64,000 nucleotides of DNA from Polynucleobacter sp. UK-Kesae-W10 (GCF_018881575.1 NZ_JACVQB010000001.1:110986-174985); one strand, 5' to 3'. Positions 1 through 9,474 are shown, counted from the first letter of the stretch. Made by a program: numbers and translations. The notes: generated by a model from the letters alone, not told the origin.

Positions 1-550
1 CTTTAAAACGCAACATATCGTGTGGCGCAATATCGTGGGCCACGATAATTGATTCGACGCCGATATCCGTGGCTGGCAAAAATTCAGAATCGTTTAGAAC
101 ATCTTTCTTTTGCGCATTTAAAGCCTTGATCACGCGCTCTGCTACTTGGCGAATATCGTTTGCACGTTCTTTGAGATAGGGGTCCTCAATTTCGGCAAAT
201 TGCTCCAGCAAATCATTAAGCTCGGTAGTTAATGCCCAGGCAGCATTCAGTCGCTGAGTACGAATTAATTTGATGGGCTTTTCAGCCAAAGCAGGATCAG
301 CCAAAATCATTCCATGCACATCCAAAAACGCCGCCATCTCTTGAGGCGCGTCTTTAGGCAAACCTTGGCGCAATTGCTCTAACTCAAGGCGAACCTGATC
401 AAAAGCATCTAATAACTTCTGGGCTTCTGCATCTTCTTTGCCAGGCTCAACCAAATAATGGCTTACCTCTAAAGCTGCACGCGAAATCAGTACCGCTTTG
501 CCAATGGCAATGCCTTTCGATACTGGAATTCCGTGCAAGGCAAATGTCAT
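1..550 (-). CDS. ptsI: Phosphoenolpyruvate-protein phosphotransferase (enzyme I), 3' part cut by window edge
   Basis: Enzyme I autophosphorylates on a histidine with PEP and passes the phosphate to HPr. Only the first ~183 codons are present. The reading frame opens MTFALHGIPVSKGIAIGKA, the conserved start of EI, followed by the helical HPr-binding domain with DVHGMILADP. It runs off the window at position 1 near VAHDIAPHDML, before the active-site histidine region. The ATG at 548-550 lies 2 bp after the ptsH stop, so the two are certainly co-transcribed. Cytosolic. It is the last gene of the gshA-gshB-EIIA-HPr-EI series visible here. Confidence 0.95.
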   Translation of the reverse strand, partial: MTFALHGIPVSKGIAIGKAVLISRAALEVSHYLVEPGKEDAEAQKLLDAFDQVRLELEQLRQGLPKDAPQEMAAFLDVHGMILADPALAEKPIKLIRTQRLNAAWALTTELNDLLEQFAEIEDPYLKERANDIRQVAERVIKALNAQKKDVLNDSEFLPATDIGVESIIVAHDIAPHDMLRFK

Positions 551-552
551 GC

Positions 553-822
553 TTACTCACCCTCTCCAAAGCGATCATTAATGAGAGCGGTAATGGCCTG
601 CATAGCTTCATCCGCCCTATCGCCAACAGTCTCTAAAGTTACTGTACTGCCAATACCGGCAGCGAGCATCATGACACCCATAATGCTCTTAGCATTAATT
701 TGACGCCCATTGCGTGACAACAGTATTTCACAAGGAAATTGGGCTGCCAATTGCGACAGCTTTGCAGAAGCTCTTGCATGGAGCCCCAATTTATTAATGA
801 TCTCGATTTCAGCAACTGGCAT
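553..822 (-). CDS. ptsH: Phosphocarrier protein HPr
   Basis: HPr, 89 aa, carries phosphate from EI to EIIA proteins. The motif NKLGLHARAS puts the phosphorylated histidine at residue 15. The region NAKSIMGVMML puts a serine at residue 46, the position phosphorylated by HPr kinase in species that have one. I chose the ATG at 822, which gives the canonical MPVAEIEI start. A TTG 12 bp upstream would add four residues. The gene sits 15 bp after the EIIA stop and 2 bp before ptsI. Confidence 0.95.
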   Translation of the reverse strand: MPVAEIEIINKLGLHARASAKLSQLAAQFPCEILLSRNGRQINAKSIMGVMMLAAGIGSTVTLETVGDRADEAMQAITALINDRFGEGE

Positions 823-837
823 AGTGCATCCCAACCT

Positions 838-1260
838 TTACTCTTGATCCATTTTTGCGCCAAGGCGCAAAATTCCATTTTGCCCACCAGCTAAAGCTTT
901 TTTAGCCAACTCTTCCAGGCCTTCGCCACGATGGGAGACGCAGCGCATCAACATGGGAAGATTTAAACCTGCCAACACAATGACGGGAGCATTTAAGCCT
1001 GACAAGGGGCCGAGCGCCTCTAGTCTTGAGGCTACGTTTGCTGGCGTTGCCCCCATTACATCAGTCAATATCAGTACGCCATTGCCAGTGTTTACGCCAT
1101 AAGCTGCTTTTAAAACACGATCAAAGCTAGCCTTGATATCTTCATGCGGAGGGATATCAACAGCCCTAACTCTTTCAGGCAAGGCGCCAAAGGTATGCTC
1201 CACAAAACCAAGCATTGCACTGGCTACAGGTGTATGTGCAACGATTACGATTCCAGCCAT
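838..1260 (-). CDS. PTS EIIA component, mannose/fructose (EIIA-Man) family
   Basis: Cytosolic phosphocarrier of 140 aa. It starts MAGIVIVAHTP, where His9 sits in the place of the phosphorylated histidine of EIIA-Man. The middle holds GVLILTDVMGATPAN, the typical family strand-loop with an aspartate. The start is the ATG at 1260; upstream codons in frame overlap gshB and are not needed. The stop of gshB and this start are 1 bp apart. No EIIB, EIIC or EIID gene is next to it, so it probably signals rather than feeding sugar import. That role is inference. Confidence 0.9.
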   Translation of the reverse strand: MAGIVIVAHTPVASAMLGFVEHTFGALPERVRAVDIPPHEDIKASFDRVLKAAYGVNTGNGVLILTDVMGATPANVASRLEALGPLSGLNAPVIVLAGLNLPMLMRCVSHRGEGLEELAKKALAGGQNGILRLGAKMDQE

Positions 1261-1261
1261 G

Positions 1262-2203
1262 TTATGACAATGCCCTTTCAAGCGCTTTTAACCAAAACTG
1301 CGGCACATCAAAATTACTTTGCTCGGTAATTTCGACAAAACAGGTTGGGCTAGTGACATTGATCTCGGTCAAATAGCCCCCGATTAAATCTAGACCAACT
1401 AAAAATAAACCACGCCCAAACAGTATTGGCGCGAGTTTTTCAGCCACACTTCTTTCATTCTCCGTCAGTGGCATTGCAACCCCTTTGCCACCAGCAGCCA
1501 AATTACCGCGAATCTCTTTACCTTGAGGAATGCGCGCTAACGCAAACGGAACAACTTCACCGCCAATCAGCAAGACCCGTTTATCGCCCTGAACAATTTC
1601 TGGTAAAAAACGTTGCACCATCAGGGTTCTAGCGCCATTTTCACCCAAGGTTTCCACAATGCTAGCTAAATTCAAACCATCAGAGCTCACTCGAAATACA
1701 CCCATCCCACCCATACCATCCAAGGGCTTAATCACAATATCGCGGTGCGTTTGATGAAACTCTTCTACTGCGCTCAGCTCACGCGTTACTAAGGTAGGGG
1801 GAATTAACTCAGGGAATTCAGTAATCGATAGTTTTTCCGAATGATCACGCACAGCTGCGGGATCATTAAATACTTTTGCACCCTGTCGCTGCGCAGCTGA
1901 GAGCATCCAAGTTGTATTGAGATACTCAATATCAAACGGTGGATCCGTTCTCATTAATACTGCTGAGAAGGATTTCAGCGAACGTGACTCTAGGGCTCCA
2001 AGCTCAAACCAAGAGGTAGAGCTAGGCCTGATGAAAAGCGGCTGACAATCTGCGACAACAAAATTGTCTTTCCACAAAATATTGCGGCTCTGACAAAACC
2101 ACAAACGATGCCCGGCTTCTTGAGCAACACGCATCATCGCTAAAGTGGAGTCTTTTTTAATCTTAAAAGATTCAAGCGGGTCAGCAATAAATAAAAGATC
2201 CAT
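1262..2203 (-). CDS. gshB: Glutathione synthetase
   Basis: Joins gamma-glutamylcysteine and glycine with ATP, the second step of glutathione synthesis. 313 aa from the ATG at 2203, the usual length for proteobacterial GshB. It opens MDLLFIADPLESFKIKKD, a family signature, followed by DPPFDIEY near residues 87-94. The ATP-grasp segment VIKPLDGMGGMG is at about 157-168 and GYLTEINVTSPT lies near the C-terminus. A TTG start 12 bp upstream is possible but gives a non-family N-terminus. It lies 29 bp after gshA. Confidence 0.96.
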   Translation of the reverse strand: MDLLFIADPLESFKIKKDSTLAMMRVAQEAGHRLWFCQSRNILWKDNFVVADCQPLFIRPSSTSWFELGALESRSLKSFSAVLMRTDPPFDIEYLNTTWMLSAAQRQGAKVFNDPAAVRDHSEKLSITEFPELIPPTLVTRELSAVEEFHQTHRDIVIKPLDGMGGMGVFRVSSDGLNLASIVETLGENGARTLMVQRFLPEIVQGDKRVLLIGGEVVPFALARIPQGKEIRGNLAAGGKGVAMPLTENERSVAEKLAPILFGRGLFLVGLDLIGGYLTEINVTSPTCFVEITEQSNFDVPQFWLKALERALS

Positions 2204-2232
2204 ATTCTTTAGCAAGTCATTAATACTGCAAT

Positions 2233-3531
2233 TTATGACACTTCCATATCTGGATCAGTTCTCTCAAGCTCTAGTGAGGCTGCCAGAAGTGCCAAACGCG
2301 CTACAACGCCATATAAATAGAAGCGGTTGGGGGCTGCGCTACCAGGCTTTGCTCCCAGGTCAGGCATCGAGTTCTGCTCAAAGGCAAGCGGCACAAAATG
2401 CATTCCGGGAGCATTTAAGTTCTCATCTGGACCGCGATCTGTATGGACGCGATAGAAACCGCCGATCACATACCGATCAATCATATAAACCACCGGTTCT
2501 GCCACTGCTTCATTGACTTTTTCAAAGGTATAAACGCCCTCTTGAATCAGCACATCGCTAACCTCAAGGCCCTCCTTCACCACACTCATTTTGTTGCGAT
2601 CTTTACGATTCAAGCCTTTGAGCTGAGAAGGATCATTCACCACCATCACGCCCATGCCATAAGTACCTGCATCAGCTTTGACAACAACATATGGCTTTTC
2701 TTTAATTCCGTATTCACGGTATTTTTTAGCAGTCTTTTTTAAGACTTGCTCAACAGCCGCTTGTAGCTCATCTTCACCTTTGCGCTCATGAAAATTAATA
2801 TCTGAGCAACTCGTGAAATAAGGATTAATCATCCATGGATCAATATCAACAACCTTGGCAAACTTCTTCGCTACTTCTTCATATGCCGCGAAATGATTAG
2901 ATTTACGACGGACATGCCAGCCAGCATGGAGGCCGGGGAGCAGGTATTGCTCATGAATATTTTCTAAAATTGGGGGAATACCAGCAGATAGATCATTGTT
3001 TAATAAGATGGAGCAAGGATCAAAATCTTTTAAACCTAAGCGCTGCTTTTTCAAGCCAAGACGAGAAAGAGGTTCCATCAACAATCGATTGCCATCAGGC
3101 AACTCAATCCAGGTTGGCTTTTTAATTTCTTCTGAAAACGTACCCAAGCGAACATTAAGTCCAGCTTGGCGCAAGATGGATGACAGGCGTGCAATATTTT
3201 GCAGATAGAAAGTGTTACGTGTATGACGCTCTGGAATCAATAATAAATTTTTGGCTTCTGGGCAGATTTTCTCAATTGCAGCCATTGCAGCCTGAACTGC
3301 CAAAGGCAACATTTGCGGAGAAAGATTATTAAATCCACCAGGAAAGAGATTGGTATCAACCGGGGCCAACTTAAAACCGGAATTTCGTAAATCCACCGAA
3401 CAATAGAAAGGCGGGGTATGTTCCTGCCATTCAAGCCTGAACCAGCGCTCAATAGTTGGGGTGGCTTCTAGCACCTTTGACTCTAATTCGAGCAAAGGGC
3501 CGCTAAGGGCAGTAATTAGATGTGGAACCAT
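2233..3531 (-). CDS. gshA: Glutamate-cysteine ligase, proteobacterial (GshA, non-E. coli) type
   Basis: First step of glutathione synthesis, ATP-dependent joining of glutamate and cysteine. 432 aa. It is not the E. coli-type ligase but the shorter family found in many betaproteobacteria and acidithiobacilli (TIGR02049 in my memory). Features include VDLRNSGFKLAPVDTNLFPGGFNN in the N-terminal third, VVVKADAGTYGMGVMVV as the ATP-binding region and VYMIDRYVIGGFYRVH after it. It is the first gene of the gsh-PTS series. Upstream (3532-3637) is a terminator-like palindrome separating it from amtB. Confidence 0.93.
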   Translation of the reverse strand: MVPHLITALSGPLLELESKVLEATPTIERWFRLEWQEHTPPFYCSVDLRNSGFKLAPVDTNLFPGGFNNLSPQMLPLAVQAAMAAIEKICPEAKNLLLIPERHTRNTFYLQNIARLSSILRQAGLNVRLGTFSEEIKKPTWIELPDGNRLLMEPLSRLGLKKQRLGLKDFDPCSILLNNDLSAGIPPILENIHEQYLLPGLHAGWHVRRKSNHFAAYEEVAKKFAKVVDIDPWMINPYFTSCSDINFHERKGEDELQAAVEQVLKKTAKKYREYGIKEKPYVVVKADAGTYGMGVMVVNDPSQLKGLNRKDRNKMSVVKEGLEVSDVLIQEGVYTFEKVNEAVAEPVVYMIDRYVIGGFYRVHTDRGPDENLNAPGMHFVPLAFEQNSMPDLGAKPGSAAPNRFYLYGVVARLALLAASLELERTDPDMEVS

Positions 3532-3561
3532 TCCACCATTGTAAGATTTTTAAAAGAAAGA

Positions 3562-3583
3562 CGCGGGATCCTAGGATCCCGCG
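3562..3583 (-). terminator. Perfect palindrome downstream of amtB, likely terminator
   Basis: Arms cgcgggatcc and ggatcccgcg flank a central TA, giving a 10-bp GC-rich stem. On the minus strand it is followed by a pyrimidine-rich run with TTTCTTTT. It lies 55 bp past the amtB stop and 31 bp before the gshA start, so it would end the glnK-amtB transcript. The hairpin loop would have to open a few central pairs. Confidence 0.6.
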
Positions 3584-3637
3584 CTTAAAAACCGAGCAAC
3601 CAACCAGAGGCTGCCCGGTGAGGGGTAAATCTACTAA

Positions 3638-5122
3638 TTAAGACTCGTAAGCAGTCTCACCGTGTGAGCTGATATCCAAGCCTTCGCGCTCTTCTTCTTC
3701 CTTCACACGCAAACCGATCACAATATCGATCAATTTGAAGGCGATGAAAGAAACTACGCCAGACCAAATTACAGTAGTAATTACGCCTTGAGCTTGAACC
3801 CACAATTGGCTAGCAATTGAGTAATCAGGAGCAACAGCATTTGCTACATAATCCCAGATGCCTGTGCCGCCCAAAGCTGGATCAGCAAATACACCGGTCA
3901 ACAAAGCACCAGTAATACCGCCAACGCCGTGAACTCCAAATACGTCCAAGCTGTCGTCTGAACCCAAAATCTTCTTGAGACCAGTAACACCCCAGAGGCA
4001 AACTACACCAGCAATTAAACCGATGATGATTGCACCCATTGGGCCCGCAAAACCAGCAGCAGGAGTAATAGCAACCAAACCAGCTACGCAACCAGAAGCC
4101 GCGCCCAACATAGAAGGCTTGCCTTTGAGAACCCACTCAGCTACAGACCAGCCCAATACAGCAGCAGCAGTTGCTAAATAAGTATTTACGAAAGCCAATG
4201 CAGCGCTACCGTTTGCTTCGAGTGCTGAACCAGCATTGAAACCAAACCAACCGAACCACAAGAGTGCAGCACCAGTCATTACATAAACGAGGTTATGTGG
4301 CTTCATTGCTTCTTTGCCGTAACCAATACGCTTGCCGATAACGAATGAGCCAACCAAACCAGCGATCGCAGCATTGATATGAACAACAGTACCGCCAGCA
4401 AAGTCGAGAACACCTTTTTGCCACAACCAACCAGCACGAGCAGTAATCGCCTCGAGTGACGCAGCATCTTTGATGTCATCAGGACCAGGCCAGAACCAAA
4501 CCATGTGAGCGATTGGCAAGTAGCTGAATGTGAACCAAATGACCATGAATACCAAAATTGCAGAGAACTTAGCGCGCTCAGCGAAGGAACCAATGATCAA
4601 GCAGCAAGTGATGGTTGCGAACACTGCTTGGAAGGCCATGAATACATATTCAGGAATTACAACACCCTTACTAAAGGTTGCTGCTACTGAATCTGGATTC
4701 ATACCACCCAAGAACAGACGATCGAGTCCACCAATAAACGCTCCGCCTTCTGTGAATGCAAAGCTGTAGCCATAGATCGCCCACAGCACTGTAATCAAAG
4801 AAAAGACCATGAAGCATTGCATGCAGATGGAGAGAATGTTCTTGCTACGTGTCAAACCGCCGTAGAACAAAGCCAAACCAGGAAGCGTCATCAACAACAC
4901 GAGTGCTGTAGAAACTAACATCCAAGCGGTATCGCCCTTGTTGCACTTTTCAGAGCAAAGAACGGGCGCAGGTTCTGCAGCTGCTGGAGTTGCGGCAGGA
5001 GCAGTAACTGCTGGTTTTTTTACTTCATCAGCATGCGCTGGCGAAGTAACAATTACGCCAGTAGCGCCAATAGCCAAGGCCATTGCACCACCAGCTACGA
5101 GTCGTTTCATCCAAGTTAACAT
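3638..5122 (-). CDS. amtB: Ammonium transporter AmtB with signal peptide
   Basis: Inner-membrane ammonium channel, 494 aa from the ATG at 5122, which has a GAGAGG ribosome binding site. Residues 1-31 form a cleavable signal peptide ending SPAHADE, followed by an Ala/Pro-rich linker and then about eleven membrane helices. LALFYGGLTRSKN, the AHMVWFWPG histidine and FGVHGVGGITGALL histidine (the pore twin histidines) are all visible. It lies 13 bp downstream of glnK, the standard pairing in which GlnK blocks the channel under nitrogen excess. Earlier in-frame codons overlap glnK and lack a binding site, so I rejected them. Confidence 0.96.
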   Translation of the reverse strand: MLTWMKRLVAGGAMALAIGATGVIVTSPAHADEVKKPAVTAPAATPAAAEPAPVLCSEKCNKGDTAWMLVSTALVLLMTLPGLALFYGGLTRSKNILSICMQCFMVFSLITVLWAIYGYSFAFTEGGAFIGGLDRLFLGGMNPDSVAATFSKGVVIPEYVFMAFQAVFATITCCLIIGSFAERAKFSAILVFMVIWFTFSYLPIAHMVWFWPGPDDIKDAASLEAITARAGWLWQKGVLDFAGGTVVHINAAIAGLVGSFVIGKRIGYGKEAMKPHNLVYVMTGAALLWFGWFGFNAGSALEANGSAALAFVNTYLATAAAVLGWSVAEWVLKGKPSMLGAASGCVAGLVAITPAAGFAGPMGAIIIGLIAGVVCLWGVTGLKKILGSDDSLDVFGVHGVGGITGALLTGVFADPALGGTGIWDYVANAVAPDYSIASQLWVQAQGVITTVIWSGVVSFIAFKLIDIVIGLRVKEEEEREGLDISSHGETAYES

Positions 5123-5135
5123 ATTGAACCTCTCT

Positions 5136-5486
<351 letters not shown>

Positions 5487-5499
5487 TCAGAGGTGGAAA

Positions 5500-6405
5500 T
5501 TAGAAAGTTTTAGTAAGGGCTACAACTGCGTTGCCACGACCTTGGTTACCGCCGTTAGGTGTTGAATACACATAAGTGTTGCCCACTTTCTGCGCACTAG
5601 TACCAGTGTAGTAAGCAGTAGCAGACAAGCCGCCACCAAAGTCTTTAGTCAAACCAAGCTTCCAGTCGGCATAGCTCAAATTCCATGTACCGTTGTATGG
5701 GCTTGAACCAACCACAACGATGTTGTTCGGAACATATTGGTAACCAACGTGTGCATTTACTGTGAGGCCATAAAAACCAGTGTCATAGTTTGCAGTCAAA
5801 TCTGGGTAGAAAGAGCCCTTAGAGTTTGCAATACCGAACAAGTTGCTTACAGCATAAGAAAACTTCAAGAAGCCAGTCGTTGCACCTGCAGTAAAGTTTT
5901 GCGCTGCATACAACTCTGTTGTGCTTGGGTTAACGCCAGAACTTTGACGAATTGTTGGAGTAGCGTTTACCAAGTTAGCAGACTGAATGCCAGGCAAACC
6001 AGACGTCGGGTAGTAGTACTGCAATACACCGAAATCACTAGCAAAACCTTCGCCGATCAATTCTTTCTTGATACCGGCATAAAAATCCATCTCTACCGGA
6101 GCGGAAACAGAATGCCCCCATGGAGAAGTACCGCCGTAGCTATCGCTGATCCAGCTGATTGAGCTGTTCCAGTTACCTACATAGAAACCGCTTTCATGGG
6201 CGTAATCAAAGCCGCCTTGAATTGCTGGTTTGTTATTCGATTGTGTCAAACCACGATAGATATAGCTGCTAGCTACTGTTACGTTAGCAGTGATTGGGCT
6301 TACTTCTGGGGCTGCCGCTTCTTCGGCGAATGCTGAAGAACACGCCAAGCCGGCCAGCAAAGCTGCTGCTGTTGCAGAGATTGCTGTTTTCTGTAAAGTT
6401 TTCAT
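5500..6405 (-). CDS. Outer-membrane protein of the Gcw_chp (TIGR02001) family, linked to ammonium uptake
   Basis: 301 aa with a signal peptide ending SSAFAEE near residue 28. The N-terminal mature part has ITANVTVASSYIYRGLTQSNNKPAIQGGFDYAH, typical of this family of predicted beta-barrel proteins. The C-terminus ends in alternating strands and a final phenylalanine (VVALTKTF), the usual outer-membrane insertion signal. Members are commonly found beside glnK-amtB in betaproteobacteria. A role in letting small nitrogen compounds across the outer membrane is plausible but inferred. The start has a good AAGGAG ribosome binding site. Confidence 0.85.
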   Translation of the reverse strand: MKTLQKTAISATAAALLAGLACSSAFAEEAAAPEVSPITANVTVASSYIYRGLTQSNNKPAIQGGFDYAHESGFYVGNWNSSISWISDSYGGTSPWGHSVSAPVEMDFYAGIKKELIGEGFASDFGVLQYYYPTSGLPGIQSANLVNATPTIRQSSGVNPSTTELYAAQNFTAGATTGFLKFSYAVSNLFGIANSKGSFYPDLTANYDTGFYGLTVNAHVGYQYVPNNIVVVGSSPYNGTWNLSYADWKLGLTKDFGGGLSATAYYTGTSAQKVGNTYVYSTPNGGNQGRGNAVVALTKTF

Positions 6406-6528
6406 ACTTAACTCCTTACTGGTTTGTAATAAAAAATGGGTTGAATGCTTATTGCATAGGGTGATATTGAAGGTCGGAGCAGATTTGAATTTGGGCGCAT
6501 TCCCCTAATTAAGGCCTTCGCCCTGCTT

Positions 6529-6548
6529 TGGTGCTCAATAGTGCACCA
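6529..6548. promoter_or_regulatory. Inverted repeat in the promoter region of the ammonium operon
   Basis: TGGTGC and GCACCA arms separated by 8 bp, in the 264-bp divergent gap (6406-6669) between the glnK-amtB operon and ubiK. The right arm also begins TGCACC-N5-AGTGAA at 6542-6558, which resembles the NtrC site TGCACC-N5-GGTGCA at 10 of 12 positions. I could not find a clear sigma-54 GG-N10-GC element downstream, so assignment to NtrC is tentative. Nothing else is evident in this gap. Confidence 0.4.
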
Positions 6549-6669
6549 ATATAGTGAATATTCAGCATTTTTAGCCAGATTTGCCCATTTTCACCAGTTT
6601 TGAGCACTCAACTTAAAATATCAATGTGTATCTTTTATGCAACTTTAAATAGAACTGCGAAACCCCATC

Positions 6670-6927
6670 ATGCAAAAACCAGGTGAAATCCTCGAGCAAA
6701 TCCAACGCATTGCAAGTGATATGCAAAACAAAGTAGGTGATGCCATTCGTAATTCACCGGCGCAAGAAATTGAAAAGAATGTACGTGCGATGATGAACCA
6801 AGGTTTTCAGAAGATGGATCTAGTCACTCGCGAAGAGTTTGAGCTGCAGGGAAAAGTTCTGGCTAAGACAAGAGAAAAGCTTGAAGCGCTTGAAGCCAAA
6901 GTGGCTGCATTAGAAAAAACCCAATAA
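6670..6927 (+). CDS. ubiK: Ubiquinone biosynthesis accessory factor UbiK (BMFP domain)
   Basis: 85 aa coiled-coil protein of the YqiC/BMFP family. It has MQKPGEILEQIQRIASDMQNKV at the start, an amphipathic middle with VRAMMNQGFQKMDLVTREEFE, and a C-terminal leucine-rich coiled coil TREKLEALEAKVAALE. In E. coli UbiK helps aerobic ubiquinone synthesis together with UbiJ at the membrane. It stands alone here, convergent with the downstream lipoprotein gene 25 bp away. Confidence 0.88.
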   Translation: MQKPGEILEQIQRIASDMQNKVGDAIRNSPAQEIEKNVRAMMNQGFQKMDLVTREEFELQGKVLAKTREKLEALEAKVAALEKTQ

Positions 6928-6952
6928 AAAACGAAAACAGATGCAGTGCGTT

Positions 6953-7549
6953 TTACTCTGGGTAAAACTCATTGAAAAAATTTGTATAGTCTTCTTGAGA
7001 TAAAAAAGTTTTTGCATCTACCGCATCGCTGGCTGCATGCAAGATGGATATTTGATAAACCCAACTATTGCCTTTATCCACTAAACGCGTGATCCAACGA
7101 ACGCGCATTGCTTGGGTAGCCTTCCCATTTGATGCAAACGTAATGAAATAATCTTTTGTGGGTAAGCCTTGACGCTGACCAGCACGATACAGGGCATCCT
7201 CCGTAACAACTATCCCACCAGCAGCTTTCGCCCTGTCTATCAAATTACTCTGAAGCAATGCAATGACTTGCTTAGCCGCAGCAGCCTGATTTTCTGGAAT
7301 TTGGATTGCGCTAATTGAGTAAATGTCATCGTCAACTTTGGCTGCCTCCAAAGTTTGTAGAAAATCTTGATCTTGAACTGGAATGTGGCGCTCTAATTTG
7401 TCTGGCTTGGCAGGGAAAAGCGCGCTATACCCTTGCTCGGGTGACTGAACTGTACGCCAATTTAACTTAGGGCTACATGCTGACAAAAAAGCAAGGGCTG
7501 CAATAAAGATGCAAACCTTTAAAACATTTTTAGACAATGCCAGCCCCAT
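6953..7549 (-). CDS. Predicted lipoprotein of unknown function downstream of lipA
   Basis: 198 aa from the ATG at 7549. The N-terminus has a hydrophobic stretch ending FLSACSPK, a good lipobox with the cysteine near residue 25. The rest is a periplasmic domain with [17 protein letters not shown] and a C-terminal [16 protein letters not shown] do not recognise a named family. The start overlaps the last 20 bp of lipA. A TTG at 7540 preceded by GGGG is an alternative start that would also keep the lipobox. The gene is probably the last of the lipB-lipA transcript. Confidence 0.7.
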   Translation of the reverse strand: MGLALSKNVLKVCIFIAALAFLSACSPKLNWRTVQSPEQGYSALFPAKPDKLERHIPVQDQDFLQTLEAAKVDDDIYSISAIQIPENQAAAAKQVIALLQSNLIDRAKAAGGIVVTEDALYRAGQRQGLPTKDYFITFASNGKATQAMRVRWITRLVDKGNSWVYQISILHAASDAVDAKTFLSQEDYTNFFNEFYPE

Positions 7550-8540
7550 GAGCTTGTTGATCCGCGTGATAACTTGAACGCACCATCGCGCCAACTGCTG
7601 CGTGTGAGAAGCCCATTTCATATGCCTTCTCTTCAAACATCTTAAAAACATCAGGATGCACGTAACGCTGAACTGGCAAGTGGTGACCTGAAGGTGCAAG
7701 ATATTGGCCGATGGTCAACATATCAATATTGTGCTCACGCATATCCCGCATGACTTCTAGAATTTCTTCGTCTGTTTCTCCCAAACCAACCATGAGACCA
7801 CTCTTAGTAGGAATATTAGGAAAACGCTCTTTAAAGTCTTTTAATAACTTCAAAGAATGGAGGTAATCAGCGCCTGGCCTTGCCTGTTTATACAAGCGAG
7901 GCACTGTTTCTAAATTGTGGTTCATGACATCTGGCAAGCCTTGCGGGGCATGCTCGGCAAAAATATCCAATGCCTTATCTAAGCGCCCACGAAAATCTGG
8001 AACCAATACTTCAATACGAGTGCTTGGTGAAAGTGTGCGTGATTGAGAAATGCAATCGACATAATGCATTGCACCGCCATCACGCAAGTCATCACGATCT
8101 ACGCTGGTAATCACTACGTAATTGAGCTTTAGAGCGGCAATCGTACGGGCAAGGTTTGCAGGCTCTTTTTCATCTAGGGGGTCTGGTCGGCCATGGCCCA
8201 CATCACAGAAGGGGCAACGACGGGTGCACTTATCGCCCATGATCATAAAAGTTGCCGTACCTTTACCAAAGCACTCCCCGATATTGGGGCAGCTTGCTTC
8301 TTCGCAGACCGTGACTAATTCATTCTCACGCAAAATTTTCTTAATTTCAGCGAATCGAGAATTTCCAGAGGCCGCCTTTACCCGAATCCAATCTGGTTTT
8401 TTGAGCACCTCTTCTAAAGGCACAATTTTGATTGGAATACGCGCAGTCTTTTCGCTCGACTTTTGTTTACGCGTAGCGTCATACTGAAGATCTTGACGCG
8501 CTTCTACAGACTGTTGGGTATCGGTTTTATTTGTGGTCAT
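7530..8540 (-). CDS. lipA: Lipoyl synthase
   Basis: Radical-SAM enzyme that inserts two sulfurs into protein-bound octanoate to form lipoate. 336 aa. The auxiliary cluster motif [12 protein letters not shown] and the radical-SAM motif CTRRCPFC are both intact, as is the C-terminal RSSYHAD with the serine ligand. The N-terminal ~35 residues are polar and poorly conserved. It overlaps lipB by 14 bp, so translation is probably coupled. Confidence 0.97.
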   Translation of the reverse strand: MTTNKTDTQQSVEARQDLQYDATRKQKSSEKTARIPIKIVPLEEVLKKPDWIRVKAASGNSRFAEIKKILRENELVTVCEEASCPNIGECFGKGTATFMIMGDKCTRRCPFCDVGHGRPDPLDEKEPANLARTIAALKLNYVVITSVDRDDLRDGGAMHYVDCISQSRTLSPSTRIEVLVPDFRGRLDKALDIFAEHAPQGLPDVMNHNLETVPRLYKQARPGADYLHSLKLLKDFKERFPNIPTKSGLMVGLGETDEEILEVMRDMREHNIDMLTIGQYLAPSGHHLPVQRYVHPDVFKMFEEKAYEMGFSHAAVGAMVRSSYHADQQAHGAGIV

Positions 8541-9180
8541 GTGGCATCAGTTGCTTTTGCAGGTGCTCCAAAAGCTTATTGCTAATAGTATCTATATTGT
8601 CCTTGATCCCAAGAGTTTGCATATCGACCGTCTTTAAGCCCTCATAACCACAAGGGTGGATTCGCCCAAAAGCCTCTAAATCGGTAGCTACATTCAAAGC
8701 CAGGCCATGATAAGAGCAGCTTTTAGAGACTTTAAGACCAAGAGCAGCAATCTTGGCCCCAAACCACTCAGTTGGCACCGATGCCTGCTCAGAAACGTAA
8801 ATGCCCGGAGCGCCAGCATGCCTCTCAGCTTGAATTCCAAAATCGGCCAAGGTGTCAATAACGGCCTGCTCAATACGAGAAACCAGTTCTTTTACAAAAA
8901 TTCCAAGACGCTTTAAATCCAGCAAGAGGTAGACCACTATCTGACCGGGCCCATGATATGTAATTTCACCACCCCGATCCACTTGCACCATGGGTATTTG
9001 ATTGCTTGGGGAATGGAGGTTGCTAGCATCACCAGCTAAGCCCAAAGTAAAAACGGGTGGGTGCTCTAAAACCCAAATTTCATCTGGTGTAGTGCCATTG
9101 CGCTCTTGAGTAAAAGCACGCATCGCTTCATACGTCGTTGCGTAATCCGCTAGGCCAAGATGCTTTACTAAAGCTGACAT
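8527..9180 (-). CDS. lipB: Octanoyl-(acyl carrier protein):protein N-octanoyltransferase
   Basis: Moves octanoate from acyl carrier protein to lipoyl domains, the substrate for LipA. 217 aa. It shows [16 protein letters not shown], the family signature, then [24 protein letters not shown] with the catalytic lysine, and C-terminal [14 protein letters not shown] with the catalytic cysteine. It begins 9 bp after the DUF493 gene and runs into lipA, the same order as ybeD-lipB-lipA in enterobacteria. Confidence 0.97.
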   Translation of the reverse strand: MSALVKHLGLADYATTYEAMRAFTQERNGTTPDEIWVLEHPPVFTLGLAGDASNLHSPSNQIPMVQVDRGGEITYHGPGQIVVYLLLDLKRLGIFVKELVSRIEQAVIDTLADFGIQAERHAGAPGIYVSEQASVPTEWFGAKIAALGLKVSKSCSYHGLALNVATDLEAFGRIHPCGYEGLKTVDMQTLGIKDNIDTISNKLLEHLQKQLMPHDHK

Positions 9181-9188
9181 ACAGCCGT

Positions 9189-9455
9189 TTAAAGAACGAT
9201 GCTAACTAAAGGGTGTGTCGATAGAGTGCGATACAACTCATCGAGCTGCTCACGACTCGTCGCAGTAATCGGCAAAGTAATGCCTAGATAATTTCCATCT
9301 TTAGATGGTCGCTGCTCCACTTTGCTCTCATCAAACGTTGGATCAAATTGCTTGGCAATATGAAGAATTGCTGGCAAATACTCTGGATTGCTTTTCCCCA
9401 TCACCTTGATAGGAAACAGTGAAGGGTATTCAATTAATGATTTTTCTTCAGTCAT
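9189..9455 (-). CDS. DUF493 (YbeD-like) small protein
   Basis: 88 aa, the family length. It contains [20 protein letters not shown] and a C-terminal [18 protein letters not shown], both typical of YbeD. The fold is an ACT-like ferredoxin domain. The gene is conserved just upstream of lipB in many proteobacteria, suggesting a regulatory link to lipoate, but no biochemical role is established. Confidence 0.88.
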   Translation of the reverse strand: MTEEKSLIEYPSLFPIKVMGKSNPEYLPAILHIAKQFDPTFDESKVEQRPSKDGNYLGITLPITATSREQLDELYRTLSTHPLVSIVL

Positions 9456-9474
9456 AATTTTTTAAACATCTCTC

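Noticed and set aside
8122-8487. 121-codon open frame antisense to lipA
   Set aside because: Lies wholly within lipA on the other strand, has no family-like features or ribosome site, and lipA motifs explain the sequence.
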